Shown: piece by piece, positions 7,941-16,804 of the stretch
Position numbering within the stretch: the stretch's first letter is position 1
Layout of the letters: the number at the start of each line of letters is the position of its first letter
From: Paenibacillus sp. GP183
GTDB lineage: Bacteria; Bacillota; Bacilli; Paenibacillales; NBRC-103111
NCBI RefSeq assembly: GCF_900104695.1
Contig: NZ_FNSW01000001.1
Span: forward strand, 4,694,501-4,758,500
DNA: 64,000 nt
Reading direction: 5' to 3'
Position numbers and translations under genes: made by a program
The notes under the pieces: model-generated
Databases searched by the model: none
Told to the model about the DNA's origin: nothing
Seen by the model: the letters and a program-made list of their open reading frames with translations, nothing else

Positions 7941-9626
7941 ATGGCAAAAGCTAAAATGCGCAGCGATATGATCAAAAGAGGATTTGACCGCGCCCCACAC
8001 CGCAGCTTGCTGCGTGCTGCAGGCGTTAAGGAAGAGGATTTTGACAAACCGTTTATTGCGGTTTGCAACTCGTATATAGATATCGTACCGGGCCATGTGC
8101 ATCTTCAGGAGTTCGGTAAGCTTGTGAAGGAAGCCATTCGTGAAGCGGGCGGCGTACCTTTTGAATTTAACACGATTGGTGTCGATGACGGTATTGCCAT
8201 GGGCCATATCGGGATGCGCTATTCGCTTCCGAGCCGCGAGATTATTGCCGATTCCCTTGAAACGGTTGTGAATGCTCACTGGTTCGATGGACTTATTTGT
8301 ATTCCTAACTGCGATAAAATCACTCCGGGCATGATGATGGGACTCTTGCGCGTCAACATTCCAACGATCATGGTGAGCGGGGGCCCGATGAAGGCCGGTA
8401 AAGATAAGAATGGCAAGTCGATTTCCTTATCCAGCGTATTTGAAGGTGTTGGCGCATTTCAAGCGGGGAAAATTGATGAGCAGAGTTTAACTGAGCTTGA
8501 ACAGTATGGATGTCCAACATGCGGATCTTGTTCGGGTATGTTTACCGCTAACTCCATGAACTGCTTGGCTGAGGGTTTAGGCCTTGCACTTCCTGGGAAT
8601 GGCACTATTCTGGCCGTTGCTGAAGAGCGTAAAGAATTCGTGAAACAATCCGCCAGACAGCTTATGGAGCTGATTAAGCTGGATATTAAACCTAGAGATA
8701 TTGTGACCATTGAAGCTATTGATAATGCGTTTGCTTTAGATATGGCGATGGGCGGATCCACCAATACCGTTCTTCACACCTTGGCATTGGCCCATGAAGC
8801 CGGAATTGATTATCCGATTTCTCGCATTAACGAAGTAGCCGAGCGTGTGCCTCATTTGGCTAAAATTGCTCCGGCATCCGAATACCATATCGAAGATGTG
8901 CATAATGCCGGTGGCGTAAGCGCGATTATCAATGAGCTGCTGAAAAAGCCGGGTGCTTTGGATGGCGATCGCATTACGGTTACCGGCAAGACCCTTCGCG
9001 AAAATGTGGCAGGCTGCGAAATTCTCAATACCGATGTTATTCATACACTTGAAGATGCACATAGTAAAAAAGGCGGTTTGGCTGTGCTATTCGGCAACCT
9101 GGCACCTGACGGCGGTATCATCAAGGTAGGAGCCGTGGACAAGTCCGTAGGCGGACGCCATGTAGGGCCTGCCATCTGCTTTGAATCCCAGGAAGAAGCG
9201 CTTTATGGGATCGCCAATGGTAAAGTCAAAGAAGGCCATGTCGTAGTTATTCGCTACGAAGGACCAAAGGGCGGACCGGGCATGCCGGAAATGCTGGCTC
9301 CAACGTCACAAATTGTCGGTATGGGTCTGGGCGCCAAGGTTGGTCTGATTACAGATGGCCGGTTCTCCGGCGCATCCCGCGGCATCAGCGTAGGCCATAT
9401 TTCTCCGGAAGCTGCAGAAGGTGGACCGATTGCTTTTGTTGAAGACGGCGATATCATCGAGCTGGACCTGGACAATCGTAAAATTGAGCTGCAGATCAGC
9501 GACGAGGAAATGAGTAAACGCCGCGCCAATTGGAAAGGCTTCGAGCCGAAAATCAAAACCGGTTACCTGGCCCGATATTCCAAGCTGGTAACCTCCGCGA
9601 GCACCGGCGGAGTTATGAAAATATAA
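7941..9626 (+). CDS. ilvD: Dihydroxy-acid dehydratase
   Basis: 561 residues from ATG 7941 ([10 protein letters not shown]), with GGAGGAACT nine bases upstream; the frame is open to 7854 but the extension is not IlvD-like. It dehydrates 2,3-dihydroxy-isovalerate or -methylvalerate in valine, isoleucine and leucine synthesis. Motifs include [13 protein letters not shown] and [19 protein letters not shown] with the iron-sulfur cysteines, and [19 protein letters not shown] near the C-terminus. It is monocistronic, away from other ilv genes, and ends with a strong terminator. Confidence 0.97.
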   Translation: MAKAKMRSDMIKRGFDRAPHRSLLRAAGVKEEDFDKPFIAVCNSYIDIVPGHVHLQEFGKLVKEAIREAGGVPFEFNTIGVDDGIAMGHIGMRYSLPSREIIADSLETVVNAHWFDGLICIPNCDKITPGMMMGLLRVNIPTIMVSGGPMKAGKDKNGKSISLSSVFEGVGAFQAGKIDEQSLTELEQYGCPTCGSCSGMFTANSMNCLAEGLGLALPGNGTILAVAEERKEFVKQSARQLMELIKLDIKPRDIVTIEAIDNAFALDMAMGGSTNTVLHTLALAHEAGIDYPISRINEVAERVPHLAKIAPASEYHIEDVHNAGGVSAIINELLKKPGALDGDRITVTGKTLRENVAGCEILNTDVIHTLEDAHSKKGGLAVLFGNLAPDGGIIKVGAVDKSVGGRHVGPAICFESQEEALYGIANGKVKEGHVVVIRYEGPKGGPGMPEMLAPTSQIVGMGLGAKVGLITDGRFSGASRGISVGHISPEAAEGGPIAFVEDGDIIELDLDNRKIELQISDEEMSKRRANWKGFEPKIKTGYLARYSKLVTSASTGGVMKI

Positions 9627-9638
9627 TTGCCTTTAAAT

Positions 9639-9689
9639 AAAGGGGCTGTCCCATAAGTAGATGAATCTACTTGAGGGGACAGCCCCTTT
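9639..9689 (+). terminator. ilvD terminator
   Basis: Long stem AAAGGGGCTGTCCC with GGGGACAGCCCCTTT, topped by an inner AGTAGAT/ATCTACT stem. It starts 12 bases after the ilvD stop and can also serve the convergent epimerase gene. Confidence 0.85.
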
Positions 9690-9729
9690 CACAGTTTCAA
9701 GGGCAAACATACAGCTCCCATAGCTCTTG

Positions 9730-10677
9730 TTACGTATAAACAAGTTCCAGCTTTACTTCCATGTCGATGGATTGTCCAGGTTCAATACCGATGATCCCTG
9801 TCACTTCGGGATCCAGATCCAGATTGGGTGCGTTGGTTACCCAGGTATAAGGCTCGAGACAAATATAGTTATCGGTCTCACCCTTCGTATAGATCACCCA
9901 ATGCTTGAACTGCTCGGAAGCTGTGTATCTTAGCTCAAAGCCTTCTTTTCGTAAAACAGCCTGCCGCTGATTGGATCCGATTTGGAACACTGTATCCATA
10001 TTTTGTCCCTGCAGGCTAATCCCATGAGGAAGATCGGCATAACGGCCTAGCGGGAGAATGGTGCCAGTCGGAATCAATTCCGGGTCGAGCTCCCATATTC
10101 CGTTTACGGGCAGCTCAAAGGACCAATTTTGCGGCTCATGATCCAAAAGAAACCAAGTATGAAGTCCATATCCGAATGGGGCTTTCGTATTGCCGGCATT
10201 TGTTGCTTTTAGCTTGTGAGTAAGAGTTGAACCCGAGAGCACATAGGTGACTTCCAATGTTAATGGATGGGGATAAACCTTGAAGGTATCAGGGATATCC
10301 TGGATATTTAAGGATGAGGTGATCGCTATGCTGTCGTCTTCTTCCGATATATCCGTAACTTTCCAATGGAGATTGCCGATCACGCCATGAATATGATTCT
10401 CGTTAGCTGTATTGATGGGGAATTGGTAGGTTCTCCCGTCGTATTCAAATTTTCCTCTCCGGATCCGGTTGGGCGGCATCATAATTGGAGTTCCATAATG
10501 AATGCGAGCCTCTGCCAATGTTTTTGGACTCTCGGGTACGCGGAGCAGCTCACGGTTTAGCTTTTTGTCCCAAATGCTGTATACGTTGTTGTTGATAGAG
10601 GGACACAGGCTGAAGGAAAGTATGTCATTAGATACGGTATATACTTGAACTCCTTGCCAATCTTCCTTCTTGATCAT
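9730..10677 (-). CDS. Aldose 1-epimerase family protein
   Basis: 315 residues. Family features include NRIRRGKFEYDGRTY, NHIHGVIGNLHW (substrate-binding His), GYGLHTWFLLD (catalytic His region) and CLEPYTWVTNAPN (catalytic Glu). These enzymes interconvert alpha and beta anomers of hexoses. The exact sugar is unknown because no sugar operon is adjacent. The ATG follows AAAGGAGACTATGAGGA. It is divergent from the trpS T-box promoter. Confidence 0.82.
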   Translation of the reverse strand: MIKKEDWQGVQVYTVSNDILSFSLCPSINNNVYSIWDKKLNRELLRVPESPKTLAEARIHYGTPIMMPPNRIRRGKFEYDGRTYQFPINTANENHIHGVIGNLHWKVTDISEEDDSIAITSSLNIQDIPDTFKVYPHPLTLEVTYVLSGSTLTHKLKATNAGNTKAPFGYGLHTWFLLDHEPQNWSFELPVNGIWELDPELIPTGTILPLGRYADLPHGISLQGQNMDTVFQIGSNQRQAVLRKEGFELRYTASEQFKHWVIYTKGETDNYICLEPYTWVTNAPNLDLDPEVTGIIGIEPGQSIDMEVKLELVYT

Positions 10678-10733
10678 TCCTCATAGTCTCCTTTTTTTAA
10701 CCGTTTATCTGTTTTATTGTATCATACATTTGG

Positions 10734-10761
10734 TTGACATTCTAAAACAGGTGTGTATAAT
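10734..10761 (+). promoter_or_regulatory. Sigma-A promoter of the trpS leader
   Basis: A perfect -35 TTGACA (10734-10739) and a perfect -10 TATAAT (10756-10761) with a 16-base spacer. Transcription would start near 10768, just before the T-box leader. Confidence 0.85.
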
Positions 10762-10767
10762 AAGAAC

Positions 10768-11060
10768 AAATCAATACCGCGATGACAGGAACAAGTAGGC
10801 TTGTGTTCGTTGCTGCAGAGAGCCGATGGTTGGTGCGAATCGGTGTAACAGACAGGCTGAATGGATCCTTGAGCTTAAGGCTGAACGGAACATAGCGATG
10901 TATATTATCTATCATATGGATGATGCTGCATCAGCTTGCTCTCATTATGCCGAACGGAAGCTCTCCGTTACAGGAGCTTTAAGACTTCTTGCTGAAGCTG
11001 GCAGAAGTAAATTAGGGTGGTACCACGGTCTCTCGTCCCTTGCGGCGAGAGGCCTTTTTT
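10768..11060 (+). ncRNA. T-box leader riboswitch, tryptophan-specific
   Basis: The T-box core AGGGTGGTACCACGG lies at 11014-11028 and is followed by a terminator (CTCTCG/CGAGAG stem at about 11029-11052 plus a T run to 11060). Upstream, CAGAGAGCCGATGGTTGGTG is the stem I AG-bulge and loop region. The specifier position after GAA reads TGG (10862-10864), a tryptophan codon, matching the downstream trpS. Uncharged tRNA-Trp would stabilise the antiterminator and permit trpS transcription. Confidence 0.95.
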
Positions 11061-11100
11061 GTTGTCTAAAATCATGCAAGCTCAGGGGAGGGTTTAACCG

Positions 11101-12084
11101 ATGAAACGAGTCTTATCCGGTATTCAACCAAGCGGTCAGTTGACGATTGGGAATTACATCGGGGCGCTTAGCAAGTTTGTAAAGCTGCAGCATGATAATC
11201 GCTGTTTTTTTATGATTGTGGATCTTCATGCGATTACGCAGCCACAGGAGCCGGAGGCATTGAGAGAGCAAAGCGAATCCGTTTCGGCTCTTTATCTGGC
11301 AGCTGGAATTGATCCAAGCAAAGCATCGATTTTTCTCCAATCCCATATACCTGCTCATGCCGAGCTTGGATGGCTGCTGACGACTCTCACCTACATGGGA
11401 GAGCTGGAGCGTATGACACAGTTCAAAGATAAATCTTCCGGTAAAGAGTCCATTGGTGTTGGTTTGTTCACTTATCCCTCCTTGATGGCAGCGGATATAC
11501 TGCTCTACCAAGCTGATCTTATCCCGGTTGGCGATGATCAAAAGCAGCATATAGAGCTAACAAGGGATCTGGCGCATCGTTTTAATAGCCGTTTCGGTGA
11601 ATTTTTCACCATGCCTGAGCTATATATGGATGAATTGGGCGGCAGGGTGATGTCGTTGGATGATGCTTCCAAAAAAATGAGCAAGAGCAATCCCAATCCT
11701 GCAAGCTTTATAGCCATGCTGGACGAACCGGATGTTATTCGAAAAAAGCTGAGCAGAGCGGTAACCGATTCAGGCAGAGAGGTGAAGTACGATCCGCAAA
11801 ACAAGCCGGAAATCGCCAATTTGATGGGGATTTACTCCCATTTTGCCGAGATGAGCATCGCCGAGATAGAGGCCAGATACGAAGGACAAGGCTATGGGCC
11901 TTTCAAAAAGGATTTGGCCGAACAGCTCGTAGCCGTCCTTGAGCCGATACAACAGCGTTATCGTGAAATCCGAAAGTCGGGAGAAGTAGCGGGGGTTCTT
12001 AAAAAAGGAGCCGAGGAAGCGGCTGTCATTGCCAATGAGACCGTGCTGGAAGCGAAGAAGCGTATGGGGTTTCTTATCAATTGA
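11101..12084 (+). CDS. trpS: Tryptophanyl-tRNA synthetase
   Basis: 327 residues, the normal length for the bacterial enzyme. The class I signatures are PSGQLTIGNYIGAL (HIGH-type, as TIGN) and KKMSKSNPN (KMSKS). It charges tRNA-Trp with tryptophan using ATP. GGGGAGGG precedes the ATG. It is controlled by the T-box leader immediately upstream and transcribed alone. Confidence 0.98.
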   Translation: MKRVLSGIQPSGQLTIGNYIGALSKFVKLQHDNRCFFMIVDLHAITQPQEPEALREQSESVSALYLAAGIDPSKASIFLQSHIPAHAELGWLLTTLTYMGELERMTQFKDKSSGKESIGVGLFTYPSLMAADILLYQADLIPVGDDQKQHIELTRDLAHRFNSRFGEFFTMPELYMDELGGRVMSLDDASKKMSKSNPNPASFIAMLDEPDVIRKKLSRAVTDSGREVKYDPQNKPEIANLMGIYSHFAEMSIAEIEARYEGQGYGPFKKDLAEQLVAVLEPIQQRYREIRKSGEVAGVLKKGAEEAAVIANETVLEAKKRMGFLIN

Positions 12085-12095
12085 GCAAATAAAAT

Positions 12096-12145
12096 AAACC
12101 CGCCGGGGAGATGAGTACCTGTGAATCCCCGGGCGGGTTTTTTTT
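12096..12145. terminator. Bidirectional terminator between trpS and bshA
   Basis: A stem AAACCCGCC-GGGGA paired with TCCCC-GGGCGGGTTT, followed by eight T on the plus strand. The convergent bshA stop is 14 bases further on. Confidence 0.85.
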
Positions 12146-12158
12146 GCCTTTATTTCCT

Positions 12159-13307
12159 TCAAGAAGACAAAGCGGTTTCACACAGCTCAGGCTGTGCGAC
12201 TCGATAATAAATTTGCTCATACTGCTTAGCAATCAATTCTGCGGAAAACTTGGTTTGGGAGCAATGCACCCCGGCAGCAGAAAATTGTTCGTAGAGTATC
12301 GGGTCTGTTAAAAGCTTGATAGCATAAGCGGCCATTTCTTCCGTGTTCCCGACAGGAGCCAAGAAGCCATTCTCACCGTGTTGGATGACTTCAGGAATGC
12401 CGCCGGCGTTTGATCCAATGGTGGGAACTCCCCCGGCCATTGCTTCAAGCGCGACCAGCCCAAAGCTTTCCTTCTCCGAAGGCAGCAGCAAAAGATCCGA
12501 CATGGCAATGATATCAGCTATGTTATTTTGTTTACCGAGATAATGTACGCGGTCGGACAGCCCAAGCTCCTTGATGCGTTTGACCGCATGCGTCAGATCG
12601 GGTCCCTCACCGACAAACATAAGTCGGGAAGGCACCTGGTCATGAACACGGGCGAAAATATCAATGACATCCTTAATGCGTTTGACGGGGCGAAAATTGG
12701 ACATATGTAAAAGAATTTTCTCATCCGGTGCAGCAAATTGGGCTCTCAACTGCGGATTGGCTGGCGCCGCATAATCCCGCGGATCTACAAAGTTGTAGAC
12801 CAAATCTATGGGCTTGTTAATCGCCAGGACGTCACGGGTTTCCATCAATAAGTCCTGGGAGACTGCCGTAACCGCATCACTCTGATTTATGGCCATGCGT
12901 ATCAAATCCTTTAGTGATGGATCATGACCCAAAATAGTAATGTCGGTTCCATGCAGGGTGGTGACAACCTTCAGATGATCACCTACCATTTGTTTAGCCA
13001 AGTAAGCGCAGATGGCATGGGGAACGGCGTAATGAACATGTAGCAAATCGAGCTTTTCTTGTTTGGCGACTTGAGCAAGTTTGTTGGCCAGCGCGAGATC
13101 ATAAGGAGGATAGCGAAATACATAATAATCGCTGACTTCGACTTCATGGTAATGGATGTTGGCTTGAAATTGGCCCAAGCGAAAGGGCATGCGATCGGTG
13201 ATAAAATGGACCTCGTGGCCTTTTTCCGCCATAAACTTGCCGAGCTCAGTGGCAACAACACCGGATCCGCCGAGAGTTGGATAACAAGCAATACCAATCT
13301 TAAGCAT
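12159..13307 (-). CDS. bshA: N-acetyl-alpha-D-glucosaminyl L-malate synthase
   Basis: 382 residues from ATG 13307 with GGTGAT five bases upstream; an in-frame GTG lies at 13316. It is a GT4 glycosyltransferase. The start KIGIACYPTLGGSGVVATEL, the HVHYAVPHA segment and the donor-binding PSEKESFGLVALEAMAGG are characteristic of BshA. It makes the first intermediate of bacillithiol, the low-molecular-weight thiol of many Firmicutes. bshB and bshC are not in the window. Confidence 0.93.
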   Translation of the reverse strand: MLKIGIACYPTLGGSGVVATELGKFMAEKGHEVHFITDRMPFRLGQFQANIHYHEVEVSDYYVFRYPPYDLALANKLAQVAKQEKLDLLHVHYAVPHAICAYLAKQMVGDHLKVVTTLHGTDITILGHDPSLKDLIRMAINQSDAVTAVSQDLLMETRDVLAINKPIDLVYNFVDPRDYAAPANPQLRAQFAAPDEKILLHMSNFRPVKRIKDVIDIFARVHDQVPSRLMFVGEGPDLTHAVKRIKELGLSDRVHYLGKQNNIADIIAMSDLLLLPSEKESFGLVALEAMAGGVPTIGSNAGGIPEVIQHGENGFLAPVGNTEEMAAYAIKLLTDPILYEQFSAAGVHCSQTKFSAELIAKQYEQIYYRVAQPELCETALSS

Positions 13308-13442
13308 GATGATCACCGCATTCCTTTACAAGTTGGGAAGTATTATATAGTCATATTCCTCTAATTCGTCCAACATACTGGCATTGTGTTTAGATGAATA
13401 AACTGTACACAATAAAATTATAGCTTGATGGTTCAAATAGTG

Positions 13443-13628
13443 TCAATTGTTGCGATTTTGCTTTTTGCGCATTTTCGCTTTAACTCCGAAGCCGTACCCG
13501 ATAAAAAGCAGTGCGGCAATGGAAGAGATTAGGACCATCCAAGGCATGCCTTGACTGATAAAAAAACTGATGGAGGTCAGCAAAAGGATACCCACAACAG
13601 CGAATAAAAAAGCCAGTGGTTTACTCAT
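13443..13628 (-). CDS. DUF5325-like small membrane protein
   Basis: 61 residues, MSKPLAFLFAVVGILLLTSI, with a second hydrophobic helix and a basic tail (KAKMRKKQNRNN). The second of two adjacent ATGs (13628) is five bases from AAGGTGAT and is preferred over 13631. It resembles DUF5325 proteins of Bacillales. Function unknown. Confidence 0.65.
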   Translation of the reverse strand: MSKPLAFLFAVVGILLLTSISFFISQGMPWMVLISSIAALLFIGYGFGVKAKMRKKQNRNN

Positions 13629-13647
13629 CATATCACCTTCTTTCGGA

Positions 13648-13677
13648 TGTATAGTTTAAAAATTTCTTCGCATACTA
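13648..13677 (+). promoter_or_regulatory. Sigma-G-like promoter of the third SASP gene
   Basis: -35 TGTATA (13648-13653) and -10 CATACTA (13671-13677) with a 17-base spacer, about 60 bases before the SASP start. Fits forespore expression. Confidence 0.65.
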
Positions 13678-13739
13678 TGTTTGCAAGCTTGCAGATAGAT
13701 CAAATGCCAATAAGTATATCGAAGGGAGTGCTGATCCTT

Positions 13740-13973
13740 ATGGGTTCAGGACAATCAAGAAGCAATAACATTCTGGTAGTTCCACAGGCTAACCAAGCTT
13801 TACAACAATTAAAGTATGAGGTAGCTCAAGAGCTTGGCATCCAGATACCTCAAGATGGTTACTATGGTTATATGGCTACTCGTGATACCGGTGCCATCGG
13901 AGGACACATTACCCGTCGCTTGGTACAAATCGCAGAGTCTCAACTGTCAGGCATGCAAGGACAAGGCCGTTAG
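13740..13973 (+). CDS. Alpha/beta-type small acid-soluble spore protein
   Basis: 77 residues from ATG 13740 after GAAGGGAGTG. It holds YEVAQELGIQI and TRDTGAIGGHITRRLV and is nearly identical over its N-terminal half to the SASP at 5647-5880. DNA-protective spore protein degraded by GPR at germination. The frame is open upstream, but only this start lies downstream of the sigma-G-like promoter and next to a ribosome site. Confidence 0.95.
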   Translation: MGSGQSRSNNILVVPQANQALQQLKYEVAQELGIQIPQDGYYGYMATRDTGAIGGHITRRLVQIAESQLSGMQGQGR

Positions 13974-13989
13974 ACTGGAATTGCATATT

Positions 13990-14020
13990 AAAGCTCAAGG
14001 GAAATATCCCTTGAGCTTTT
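13990..14020 (+). terminator. SASP terminator
   Basis: A stem AAAGCTCAAGGGA/TCCCTTGAGCTTT with a four-base loop, ending in TTTT, 17 bases after the SASP stop. Confidence 0.85.
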
Positions 14021-14060
14021 CCAACATATGGATGAATCTTCCAATAGGCACTTCTGCGAT

Positions 14061-15044
14061 CTAATACGTGTCCACTCGCATTTTTTTCTCCAGACGTGAA
14101 TCGCTAACCCATCCTACATATGAATCCAACGGATTTAACTCTTGATCCATCAATAAAACAGCGACGAAAGGATACTGCTTGCGATGGCGGTATCTCACAT
14201 CCGCCCATCTCACCTCATAACCCCAGCTATGCTCTTTAAATTCCGCACAAGCAAAGGATGAGAAATACAAGAGAGATTGAATATCCTCGTGTTTTTTCGA
14301 GGCTTCAACGGCGGGATGATCTGCGCATTTGACCTCATCAATCCATTTAAGGCTGCCGTTTCGCAATTCTCCCACTACAAAAATGCCATTGCTTTTGCGT
14401 TTGACTACATTCCATACATAATAATTAATGGTTACAATCAAGTAATACTTGTCACCCGGCTCATAGGCAGGATCCTTCTTAGGCAAGCCTCTTTCTTGAA
14501 TATAATGCTCCAGGCTGCGCCAAATGTAATATAAACCCAAAAGGATGTACAATGTTGGGAATATAAGCGCAGGACTTGCCACTCGAAAGGACCAGGCAAA
14601 GATGGCGATCAAATGGCTGATAAAGATAAAAGGATCAAAAATGTGTATGATGTTCCAAGAAACCCACCTCTCCGAGAAGGGGCGCAGAGCCTGAGTTCCA
14701 TACGTATTAAATAAATCCGTGAATACATGAAAGACAACGGCAATGCCAGTCCATATGGCAATGTGAGAGAGTGGAAGTCCTTTGAAAATCAGGCCAAGGA
14801 ATCCAGTGATTAATAGGGTCCATATAATTAGTGTTGGCAGGGAATGTGACCGCCCGCGATGATTGCGGATGTAGAGTGCGTTCCCTTTGAAGCGCAGCAG
14901 ACTATCTGAATCCGGTATCTGGGAGCCGATTATGGTTCCAATCAATACAGCGGCTGAAGTCATTCCATCAGAAGCTACAACAGGGTCGATTTGTGCCAGC
15001 CCGGCTAGTCCCAGGCCAATAACAAGATGTGTTCCCGTATCCAA
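14061..15044 (-). CDS. DUF457-type membrane-bound metal-dependent hydrolase
   Basis: 327 residues from TTG 15044 behind GGGAGGA. The N-terminus MDTGTHLVIGLGLAGL, then SQIPDSDSLLRF, RNHRGRSHSLP and HVFTDLFNTYGTQALRPF carry the conserved His and Asp residues of the YdjM/DUF457 family, set among four to five membrane helices. The C-terminal third (about 200-327) is soluble. Family members are often annotated as inner-membrane hydrolases; the B. subtilis homologue YdjM-like group has no settled substrate. Confidence 0.8.
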   Translation of the reverse strand: MDTGTHLVIGLGLAGLAQIDPVVASDGMTSAAVLIGTIIGSQIPDSDSLLRFKGNALYIRNHRGRSHSLPTLIIWTLLITGFLGLIFKGLPLSHIAIWTGIAVVFHVFTDLFNTYGTQALRPFSERWVSWNIIHIFDPFIFISHLIAIFAWSFRVASPALIFPTLYILLGLYYIWRSLEHYIQERGLPKKDPAYEPGDKYYLIVTINYYVWNVVKRKSNGIFVVGELRNGSLKWIDEVKCADHPAVEASKKHEDIQSLLYFSSFACAEFKEHSWGYEVRWADVRYRHRKQYPFVAVLLMDQELNPLDSYVGWVSDSRLEKKMRVDTY

Positions 15045-15144
15045 GTTAGTTCCTCCCGAGAGTTTTCTTTGTCTAAAGGAAAACTTGTTCTTCTCCTAGT
15101 TTACCACGTTACGTTTAAAAATAAATCATGAAGGGGTCCAAAAA

Positions 15145-15345
15145 ATGCACAAAGTTTTTGTTGAGTATTCCATCCTTCAAGATATGCGGTTAATTTATCT
15201 TAATCATATGCGGGAATGGTTGAAACGGGAAGGGCGGTTGGAACTTCTGAAGGGGAGTGTTCAACCCGGGCTTTTTGTGGAGATTTGGAATGATGATGTG
15301 TCACACGAGGAATATGAAGACAAAAAAAACCGCGATTCTGAATGA
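15145..15345 (+). CDS. Small conserved hypothetical protein
   Basis: 66 residues, MHKVFVEYSILQDMRLIYLN, with AAGGGGTC seven bases upstream of the ATG. It has an alternating beta/alpha look without membrane segments. I do not recognise the family. Its last codons overlap the transcription terminator of the convergent gerQ gene. Confidence 0.55.
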   Translation: MHKVFVEYSILQDMRLIYLNHMREWLKREGRLELLKGSVQPGLFVEIWNDDVSHEEYEDKKNRDSE

Positions 15346-15359
15346 CACAGAAACCGCGG
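15330..15359 (-). terminator. gerQ terminator
   Basis: A stem CCGCGATTCTG/CAGAAACCGCGG, followed on the minus strand by eight T. It lies inside the last codons of the convergent 15145 gene. Confidence 0.75.
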
Positions 15360-15373
15360 ATTCACTTTTGTGT

Positions 15374-15844
15374 TTAGCGACCAGTTGGGCTGCCTCCAGG
15401 AACTCCACCGATTCCTGAACCGAAGGAAGGGAGATATTGGAGCTCCTCTTCAAATGTAATGTAATCCAGATTGACCATGAGCAGAAGGTAGCGCAGACCC
15501 GTTTGGGGATCACTGATGATTAAATGGTCACGGCCGGCAGCTTCAATTCTGCCTTTGAAAATTTTTGCATTCCACTCCCTGTTGTTCTCAAAGGTCATAT
15601 AGACAGTCGCTATTTTCCCGATATTCAGCCGCAAAATATTTTCGATGTAGGATTCTTCAATGGGCATCTGTTGTCCGGGAGCGTTTGTGCCGCTTGGTTG
15701 TCCGCCAACACCCATGGCTCCACCGTTCATCGGTGGCATCATGGGAGGAGCTCCACCGGGTGTCCCTTGATAACCGCCCTGATAAGGCGGCATAGGATAA
15801 CCGTAGGGAACTTGCATCCCTGGTTTGTAAGGGTTATTCATCAT
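15374..15844 (-). CDS. gerQ: Spore coat protein GerQ
   Basis: 156 residues. The first 70 are a Pro/Gly/Met-rich spacer (YGYPMPPYQGGYQGTPGG). Residues about 75-145 are the conserved GerQ domain: EESYIENILRLNIGKIATVY, then NREWNAKIFKGRIEAAGRDH and QTGLRYLLLMVNLDYITF. GerQ is cross-linked into the spore coat by transglutaminase Tgl and is needed to localise the cortex lytic enzyme CwlJ for germination. AAGGAGG precedes the ATG. cwlJ, adjacent in some Bacillus, is not seen here. Confidence 0.92.
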   Translation of the reverse strand: MMNNPYKPGMQVPYGYPMPPYQGGYQGTPGGAPPMMPPMNGGAMGVGGQPSGTNAPGQQMPIEESYIENILRLNIGKIATVYMTFENNREWNAKIFKGRIEAAGRDHLIISDPQTGLRYLLLMVNLDYITFEEELQYLPSFGSGIGGVPGGSPTGR

Positions 15845-15971
15845 CGCATGTAATCCTCCTTGGCTTTTGGATAGTCCATAATTTTCTTAATTATCATATT
15901 GTGCATTCGCCCAATTGGTGACGAACGGAAAGAGCTTTTTTTGATAAAGAAAATGAAGCACAGAATGCTCG

Positions 15972-15988
15972 TGTCAATAAAAATTACA
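15972..15988. promoter_or_regulatory. TnrA/GlnR-type nitrogen box upstream of urease
   Basis: TGTCAATAAAAATTACA is a perfect match to the TnrA/GlnR consensus TGTNA-N7-TNACA. It lies about 120 bases before ureA, about 46-48 bases upstream of a start that would follow the TATAAA at 16014-16019, near the position from which TnrA activates in B. subtilis. Confidence 0.7.
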
Positions 15989-16035
15989 TAGTTTCATCTA
16001 CTTGATATTACGGTATAAAATCTGACATTATGTTA

Positions 16036-16064
16036 TTTACTTCTCTAATAGACCCCCATATAAT
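16036..16064 (+). promoter_or_regulatory. Candidate sigma-A promoter of the urease operon
   Basis: -35 TTTACT (16036-16041) and a perfect -10 TATAAT (16059-16064), 17-base spacer. It starts transcripts about 40 bases before ureA. A second candidate -10 TATAAA at 16014-16019 is spaced to suit activation from the nitrogen box. Confidence 0.6.
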
Positions 16065-16108
16065 AAGTAGAAGAAGGTCCCATTATTCGGATTTAATGAG
16101 GTGATTAG

Positions 16109-16414
16109 GTGCATCTGACTGAGAGGGAAAAGGAAAAATTGCTGATTACCGTAGCTGCAGATCTTGCTCGCAGAAGGCTGGCCAGAGGATTGAAGCTCAA
16201 TTATCCTGAAAGCATCGCGCTCATTTCCTCGGAGATCATGGAAGGAGCCAGGGATGGATTGATGGTGACTCAGCTTATGGAATTAGGTACGAAGCTGTTA
16301 AAAGCGAATCAAGTGATGGAAGGCGTTCCGGAAATGATACATGAGGTGCAGGTGGAAGCAACCTTCCCTGATGGAACGAAACTGGTTACCATCCACCAAC
16401 CGATTACGGGATGA
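16109..16414 (+). CDS. ureA: Urease gamma subunit
   Basis: 101 residues from GTG 16109 after [43 protein letters not shown] and [18 protein letters not shown] are invariant urease gamma features. It is the small structural subunit of the nickel enzyme that hydrolyses urea to ammonia and carbamate in the cytoplasm. First gene of the operon ureABCFGD, under a nitrogen-type regulatory box. Confidence 0.97.
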   Translation: MHLTEREKEKLLITVAADLARRRLARGLKLNYPESIALISSEIMEGARDGLMVTQLMELGTKLLKANQVMEGVPEMIHEVQVEATFPDGTKLVTIHQPITG

Positions 16415-16438
16415 CGATTGCAGAAAGGGGACAAGGTT

Positions 16439-16804
16439 ATGATACCCGGAGAGTACCGAACCGCCAAGGGCTTTATTGAAATGAATGTCGGACGAAATAC
16501 AGTTGAACTTCTGGTGACCAACACAGGGGATCGGCCCATTCAGGTAGGCTCTCACTTTCATTTTTTTGAGGTTAACCGTGCCTTGGAGATGAAACGGGAG
16601 CTTGCTTTTGGCATGAGGCTTGACATCCCCGCCGGAACTGCAGTCCGTTTTGAGCCGGGTGAAGAGAAGCCCGTACAGCTTGTGGAGCTCGGTGGATCCA
16701 AGCTTGCCCATGGTCTTAATGGCTTATCTCAGGGGGTTGCTGAACAGGGAAAGATGTCCAGTGAAATTCTGGCAAGATGGAAAGCATGGGAGGCGAAGCT
16801 GTAG
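16439..16804 (+). CDS. ureB: Urease beta subunit
   Basis: 121 residues from ATG 16439 ([11 protein letters not shown]), with AAGGGGAC upstream; a TTG at 16418 is an alternative. [16 protein letters not shown] and [16 protein letters not shown] are diagnostic. Its stop TAG shares a base with the ureC GTG (TAGTG), which couples translation. Structural subunit of urease. Confidence 0.96.
   Translation: MIPGEYRTAKGFIEMNVGRNTVELLVTNTGDRPIQVGSHFHFFEVNRALEMKRELAFGMRLDIPAGTAVRFEPGEEKPVQLVELGGSKLAHGLNGLSQGVAEQGKMSSEILARWKAWEAKL

Noticed and set aside
10826-11104. 92-codon frame over the trpS leader
   Set aside because: The region is a T-box RNA and the frame runs through its terminator.
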